Of a stretch of DNA of 64,000 bases, positions 60,246-64,000 are shown one piece after another. The stretch covers positions 1 through 64,000 of the forward strand of contig BNUU01000004.1 in the NCBI GenBank assembly GCA_025997595.1, in the 5' to 3' direction. This DNA is from Spirochaetia bacterium (lineage in GTDB: Bacteria; Spirochaetota; Spirochaetia; Treponematales; Breznakiellaceae). Numbering within the stretch: position 1 is the stretch's first letter; each line of letters starts with the position of its first letter. The translations under genes were made by a program, and so were the position numbers. The notes below the pieces were generated by a model. That model saw only the letters and a program-made list of their open reading frames with translations. It searched no databases and had not been told where the DNA came from.

Positions 60246-62144
60246 ATGACGGTAAAGGCCGTCCTCTACAGGATCGAAAATGGATTCGGCATTTTCTCCC
60301 TTGCGGCTCTGGCGCTGCTGCCCCTTTCGGAAGTAATTTCACGGAGCTTCCGGGGTCTCGTTACTATCGGGATACCCGGCGCCTCAGGCATCACAATCCA
60401 CCTGCTCCTTTGGGCGGGGATGTTCGCGGGGATGATCACCACCCGGAATGAGGGGCACCTTTCCATCGCACTGGTTCAGTATTTTTCGGATGAAAAAATA
60501 AAACGCATCCTCCGTGTTTTTACCAGCCTGCTGTCGGCTTTTATCGTTACGATCCTCGCCTTTACCGGGCCGGCCTTTATCAAAATCGGCCTTACGGGGC
60601 GGCTCATCGGTGTTGTACCGGATCGTTTTTTTGCCCTTATGCTCCCCATTGGTTACGGCATAATCGCCCTCCGCTTTGCCCGCCGTACCGGCCTTTCCGG
60701 CTGGAAGCGGATTTTTCCCATATTAGTATTACTGTTAGGGGTTATCTGTTCCTTCCCCTCGATTGTCAAATTCATCTGGGAATACGATCTCCCCGAATGG
60801 GCCTATAATCTGACGGAAAGCTTCTATGACATTGCCTGGTATATAAAAGTTCCGGGGATGATCTTCCTGCTTATTTCAGCCCTGGCGGGAACTCCCCTCT
60901 TTGTGGTGATGGGCGGCCTGGTACTGCTTCTGCTGGAAGCCGCCGGCAGCTCGGTGGACATCGTGTCCACGGATATTTATTCCGCCCTTACCAGTGACAG
61001 TATCATTGCGATCCCCCTCTTTACCCTGGTGGGCTTTTTCCTTTCCGAAAGCAAGGCCGGGGAACGGCTGGTCACCACCTTCCGCAGCCTCTTCAGCTGG
61101 ATGCCCGGAGGGATGATCATCGCCACGGTGATCATCTGCGCCTTTTTTACTTCATTCACCGGCGCGTCGGGGGTCACGATTTTGGCCCTGGGGGGCATCC
61201 TTTTTTCGATCCTTTCGGAGCACAGCAAATACCCTGAAAAATTTTCCATCGGCCTCCTCACCTCCGTGGGGAGCATCGGGCTCCTCTTCCCGCCGAGCCT
61301 TCCCCTGATCCTGGTATGGGCGAATCTATCGACTTCCCTAAGTTACCTGGGAAATTCCGACAAGATAAGCATTATCGATATGTTTCTGGGGGGATTCATC
61401 CCCGGCATTATTCTGGTCATTGCGGTAATTATCTTCGGGATCGTCGCTTCGGTAAAAACAAAGATCCCCGTTGAGCCCTTTCAACTCCGCAGGGCCCTCT
61501 CCTCTTTTAAGGGATCGATTCTGGAAATCCTCCTGCCCATTTTTCTTATTATAAGTTACTTTACGGGCTTCCTTTCCCCGGTAGAAATCGGCGCCGCAGC
61601 GGTACTGTATATTTTCATTGTGGAAGTGATCATACACCGGGATATCAAATTCAACGAGATTCCCGCGGTATTTCTGAAGGCGGTCCCCATCATCGGCGGG
61701 GTGCTGGCTATCCTCGGCCTTTCGCAATCCCTGTCGTTCTACATCATCGACACCAACGCCCCGGCGAACCTCGCCGAATGGATGCAGCAGACCATACAGT
61801 CCAAATACGTTTTCCTGCTCCTCCTCAACCTGGCCCTTTTGGTAGTTGGCTGCCTGATGGACATCTTCTCCGCCATCCTCATCGTGCTGCCCCTGATAGT
61901 CCCCTTAGGCCTCGCCTACGGCGTGGACCCGGTGCATCTGGGGATCGTCTTTATCGTAAATCTTGAGGTGGGTTTCCTGACCCCGCCGGTGGGGCTCAAC
62001 CTGTTCCTCGCCTCCTACCGGTTCAAAAAATCCTTTGTGGACATCTGCCGCTACGTGTTCCCGTTTTTGCTGATCCAGTTTGCGGTGGTAATACTGGTAA
62101 CCTATGTGCCCTGGTTCTCAACCTATCTGACACGGTTCTTCTGA
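60246..62144 (+). CDS. TRAP transporter fused DctQ-DctM permease
   Basis: 632 residues. The first about 190 form the small four-helix DctQ part (LLLWAGMFAGMITTRNEGHLSI is its core). The rest is the large DctM permease with eleven or so spans, including IPLFTLVGFFLSES, the GASGVTILALGGILFSIL helix hairpin, LFPPSLPLILVWANL and GFLTPPVGLNLFLAS. Na+ usually drives these carriers. ATG at 60246 is preferred; a GTG at 60222 would add eight residues. The three-gene order T-P-QM is that of Treponema. Confidence 0.93.
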   Translation: MTVKAVLYRIENGFGIFSLAALALLPLSEVISRSFRGLVTIGIPGASGITIHLLLWAGMFAGMITTRNEGHLSIALVQYFSDEKIKRILRVFTSLLSAFIVTILAFTGPAFIKIGLTGRLIGVVPDRFFALMLPIGYGIIALRFARRTGLSGWKRIFPILVLLLGVICSFPSIVKFIWEYDLPEWAYNLTESFYDIAWYIKVPGMIFLLISALAGTPLFVVMGGLVLLLLEAAGSSVDIVSTDIYSALTSDSIIAIPLFTLVGFFLSESKAGERLVTTFRSLFSWMPGGMIIATVIICAFFTSFTGASGVTILALGGILFSILSEHSKYPEKFSIGLLTSVGSIGLLFPPSLPLILVWANLSTSLSYLGNSDKISIIDMFLGGFIPGIILVIAVIIFGIVASVKTKIPVEPFQLRRALSSFKGSILEILLPIFLIISYFTGFLSPVEIGAAAVLYIFIVEVIIHRDIKFNEIPAVFLKAVPIIGGVLAILGLSQSLSFYIIDTNAPANLAEWMQQTIQSKYVFLLLLNLALLVVGCLMDIFSAILIVLPLIVPLGLAYGVDPVHLGIVFIVNLEVGFLTPPVGLNLFLASYRFKKSFVDICRYVFPFLLIQFAVVILVTYVPWFSTYLTRFF

Positions 62145-62158
62145 TGTAGGTATGGGAC

Positions 62159-63214
62159 CTACGGCGCTTCCCGCAGTTCGTGGAGTTCCCTAAGGCTCCG
62201 CAGTTTGAAGGTGGCCTTTTCCTGTATCTGGCGGACCCGCTCCCGGGTGATGCCCAACAGTTTTCCTGTTTCTTCCAGGGTGAGGGGGCCTTCGCCGGCG
62301 AGACCAAAACGGAGCTGGATGATCTTCATCTCCCGGTCGGAAAGCTGGGAAAGGATGTCCCCCATGGTTTCCTGGAGGGTCATGGAGAAAACCATCTCGA
62401 AGGGTTCGGCCTGGGTGTCGTCTTTGATGAGGTCCGCAAGGCGGGTAAGGTTGCCGTCGTCCACGATGGTGTCAAGGCTGGTGGTTTCCTGTGACAGTTT
62501 TACTATTTCTTTTACCTTGGAAATCGGGAGGCCCAGGTATTCAGAAAGTTCCTCGTCGCTGGGATCACGGCCCAGGTCCTGGGTAAGCTGCTTGGCAACA
62601 AAGTAACACTTCTTGATGGTGTTAAGCATGTGGATGGGGATGCGGATCACCCTCCCCTTGTCGGCGATGCTCTTGATGATCGCCTGGCGGATCCACCAGG
62701 TGCCGTAGGTGGAAAAACGGCAGCCCCGGGTGTAGTCGAAACGCTCCACCGCCTCGATAAGGCCGATGTTCCCTTCATCAATAAGATCCAGCAGGGAAAG
62801 GCCCCGGTGCTGGTAGTTTTTTGCGATGGAGACCACCAGCCGCAGGTTGGCGTTGATCATCCTGTTTTTATAGAAAAGCTGGGAACTTTCCAAGAGGACC
62901 TTTTCTTTTTTATAGTCCGAATCTTCGGGATTTTCCCTGAAGGATTCCTTAAGTTCGTTGATTTTATTACGGAAGCCGACGATCTTTTCGCCGATGCTCT
63001 GTTCTTCCTGAACCGAAAGGAGGGGAAATTTTGAAATCTGCTTGAAATACAGGGCGAGGGGGTCCGTTTCTTTGGCCGGTTTTGCCTTCCGGGGATTCTT
63101 TGTGGTTTGAGACTTCCCGCCCTTATCCTTTCCTCCGTCGCTCATAAGGTGAAGTACCGTTCCTTTTTTGTTATTCCGCTTCACGATCCCTTTCCGCAAG
63201 GTCACTTCTGACAT
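62159..63214 (-). CDS. Sigma-70 family group 2 RNA polymerase sigma factor
   Basis: 351 residues. A basic N-terminal stretch (1-50) precedes region 1.2 (DPLALYFKQISKFPLLSVQEE). Region 2 has NLRLVVSIAKNYQHRGLSLLDLIDEGNIGLIEAVERFDYTRGC landmarks and FSTYGTWWIRQAI; region 3 follows IPIHMLNTIKK. Region 4.2 is LTLEETGKLLGITRERVRQIQEKA. Lacking the region 1.1 and long insert of RpoD, it is an alternative (RpoS-like) sigma factor. Function in stress or stationary phase is inferred. It converges with the TRAP operon; GTAGGT/ACCTAC hairpin (62146-62162) lies at the joint. Confidence 0.9.
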   Translation of the reverse strand: MSEVTLRKGIVKRNNKKGTVLHLMSDGGKDKGGKSQTTKNPRKAKPAKETDPLALYFKQISKFPLLSVQEEQSIGEKIVGFRNKINELKESFRENPEDSDYKKEKVLLESSQLFYKNRMINANLRLVVSIAKNYQHRGLSLLDLIDEGNIGLIEAVERFDYTRGCRFSTYGTWWIRQAIIKSIADKGRVIRIPIHMLNTIKKCYFVAKQLTQDLGRDPSDEELSEYLGLPISKVKEIVKLSQETTSLDTIVDDGNLTRLADLIKDDTQAEPFEMVFSMTLQETMGDILSQLSDREMKIIQLRFGLAGEGPLTLEETGKLLGITRERVRQIQEKATFKLRSLRELHELREAP

Positions 63215-63266
63215 AATACCACCTTCTCAAAGTTTTTTCTATTTTTTCCTTATATTTTGTAAAGAA

Positions 63267-63284
63267 TTTCATTTTCGAATGAAA
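63267..63284 (-). repeat. Hairpin between the LysM gene and the sigma factor gene
   Basis: TTTCATT (63267-63273) and AATGAAA (63278-63284), loop TTCG. It lies in the 85-base gap, which is AT-rich with several A runs and holds AAGGTGG before the sigma ATG. A weak TTTACA motif is seen, but no promoter was called. Confidence 0.5.
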
Positions 63285-63299
63285 GCGAAAGTTTTTTCC

Positions 63300-64000
63300 C
63301 TACGCGCGGGGCGCCCTGGAGGGGTCCATGGGGACATTGTTCCGGTACACCATGAAGAAAAGTTGAGGCCTCCCTGAAACTGCGTCGATTCCCAGCTTTC
63401 CAAGCTCTGTCCCGGGGCCTACCCGGTCCCCTTCCTTGACGGTCAAACTTTCACATCCTCCGTATACGTACAAATAACCCCCTGCCACCTGAATTATCGC
63501 TACCCTGCCGAAACCCCGATAGGGCCCCGCAGACACCACCGTCCCCTGGGTAAGGCTCTTGACCGATTCTGACTTTTCACCGGTCACCACCACCCCGGAC
63601 AGTTTCCCCGTCATATAGGCAACTTCCTTTGCCGTAACGGGCCAGCGCAGGGAAGAATCCACCGCTTTTGCCGCAGTGGACCGGGGTTCAGGCGCGGGAA
63701 CCGCCGCAGGTTTGGCGGGCGGCGCCGCAGGCTGGACGGTGGTAGTTTGAGGCGTGGTTCCCCCGGCGTTCCCCGCGGCGACAGACCCGCTTGAGGCGGC
63801 GCCGGCCGCCCCGGTTTTCGGTATGCGGATGCGCTCCCCTTCCCTGAGTACATGGTCCTGGGAAAAGTTATTGGCGTTCCGCAGGGCCGCAAGGGTGATG
63901 CCGTTGTTCCGGGCAATGCTGTAAAGGGTTTCGCCCTTAATCACCCGGTGTTCGATATAAACCACCGCCGGGGCTCCCCCGCCGGAGTTTCCAACGGAAC
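63300..64000 (-). CDS. LysM protein with degenerate M23 domain, partial at window end
   Basis: The frame is open to the last base, so the N-terminus lies beyond the window. The visible part has a LysM domain (HRVIKGETLYSIARNNGITLAALRNANNF), an Ala/Pro/Thr-rich linker of about 60 residues, and a C-terminal LytM/M23 fold (TQGTVVSAGPYRGFGRVAIIQVAGGYLYVYGGCES). Catalytic residues are lost: the usual HLHF is QLFF and the metal His before it is absent. This is the pattern of amidase activators such as EnvC or NlpD, so a non-enzymatic role in wall remodelling is inferred. Confidence 0.85.
   Translation of the reverse strand, partial: SVGNSGGGAPAVVYIEHRVIKGETLYSIARNNGITLAALRNANNFSQDHVLREGERIRIPKTGAAGAASSGSVAAGNAGGTTPQTTTVQPAAPPAKPAAVPAPEPRSTAAKAVDSSLRWPVTAKEVAYMTGKLSGVVVTGEKSESVKSLTQGTVVSAGPYRGFGRVAIIQVAGGYLYVYGGCESLTVKEGDRVGPGTELGKLGIDAVSGRPQLFFMVYRNNVPMDPSRAPRA

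Overview
The window looks like chromosome from a treponeme-type spirochaete (Spirochaetota, Treponematales) of moderate to high GC. The evidence is two tandem FlaA periplasmic-flagellar sheath proteins, a seven-gene bacterial V-type ATPase operon (E, DUF2764, A, B, D, I, K), a TatT/TatP/DctQM TRAP transporter locus, a DISM-type receptor adenylate cyclase, and a division cluster running directly into dprA-topA-xer-hslVU. No phage, insertion sequence, CRISPR array, rRNA or tRNA gene was found. Genus and species cannot be read from the sequence.

Layout. (1) 1-15.98 kb, minus strand: one nearly gapless gene string, mraZ-rsmH-ftsL-murF-mraY-ftsW-ftsQ-ftsA-ftsZ-xer-TPR-dprA-topA-xer-hslV-hslU. It is read from a promoter with MraZ-type repeats at about 15.93-15.98 kb. 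At the left edge hslU is broken by an inverted, diverged fragment of hslV. (2) 16.1-17.0 kb, plus: two unrecognised genes, the larger with a possible nuclease motif and a winged helix. (3) 17.1-19.6 kb, minus: flaA-flaA from a consensus promoter, preceded by an anchored periplasmic-binding-like protein. (4) 19.7-22.0 kb, plus: rex, an RlmK-like rRNA methyltransferase and a lipoprotein. (5) 22.0-28.4 kb, minus: rpmE, rho, pncC, bactofilin, response regulator, lnt, HU, rpsT and a 56-residue zinc-ribbon protein. (6) 28.5-39.5 kb, minus: TPR protein, ispG, V-ATPase operon and galM. (7) 39.5-46.4 kb, minus: MOSC, moaC, mog, hybrid kinase, tpiA, pgk and gapA. (8) 46.5-47.9 kb, minus: brnT-brnA-DUF1801-ArsC/Spx-like operon. 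(9) 48.0-52.0 kb, minus: oadB-oadA-oadG sodium pump. (10) 52.1-62.1 kb, plus: cyclase, an AT-rich DUF3990/DUF3791 cassette, phosphohexomutase, DEDDh exonuclease and TRAP transporter. (11) 62.2-64.0 kb, minus: group 2 sigma factor and a LysM/degenerate M23 protein running off the edge.

Together the genes give cell-wall and division functions, lower glycolysis, and what looks like a sodium economy: a Na+-translocating decarboxylase plus a V-ATPase rotor that keeps Na+-type ligands.

Three patterns recur outside the gene list. Perfect short hairpins sit at gene junctions inside operons; the clearest case is three adjacent hairpins after gapA with different stems but the same 8-nt loop. Two intergenic elements built from tandem 8-10 nt units in inverted arms occupy the atpB/atpD and pgk/tpiA gaps. 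At least four genes have a -10 hexamer six to seven nt before the ATG and no strong ribosome binding site, which predicts leaderless mRNAs. All functional statements are from reading motifs; no database search was run.
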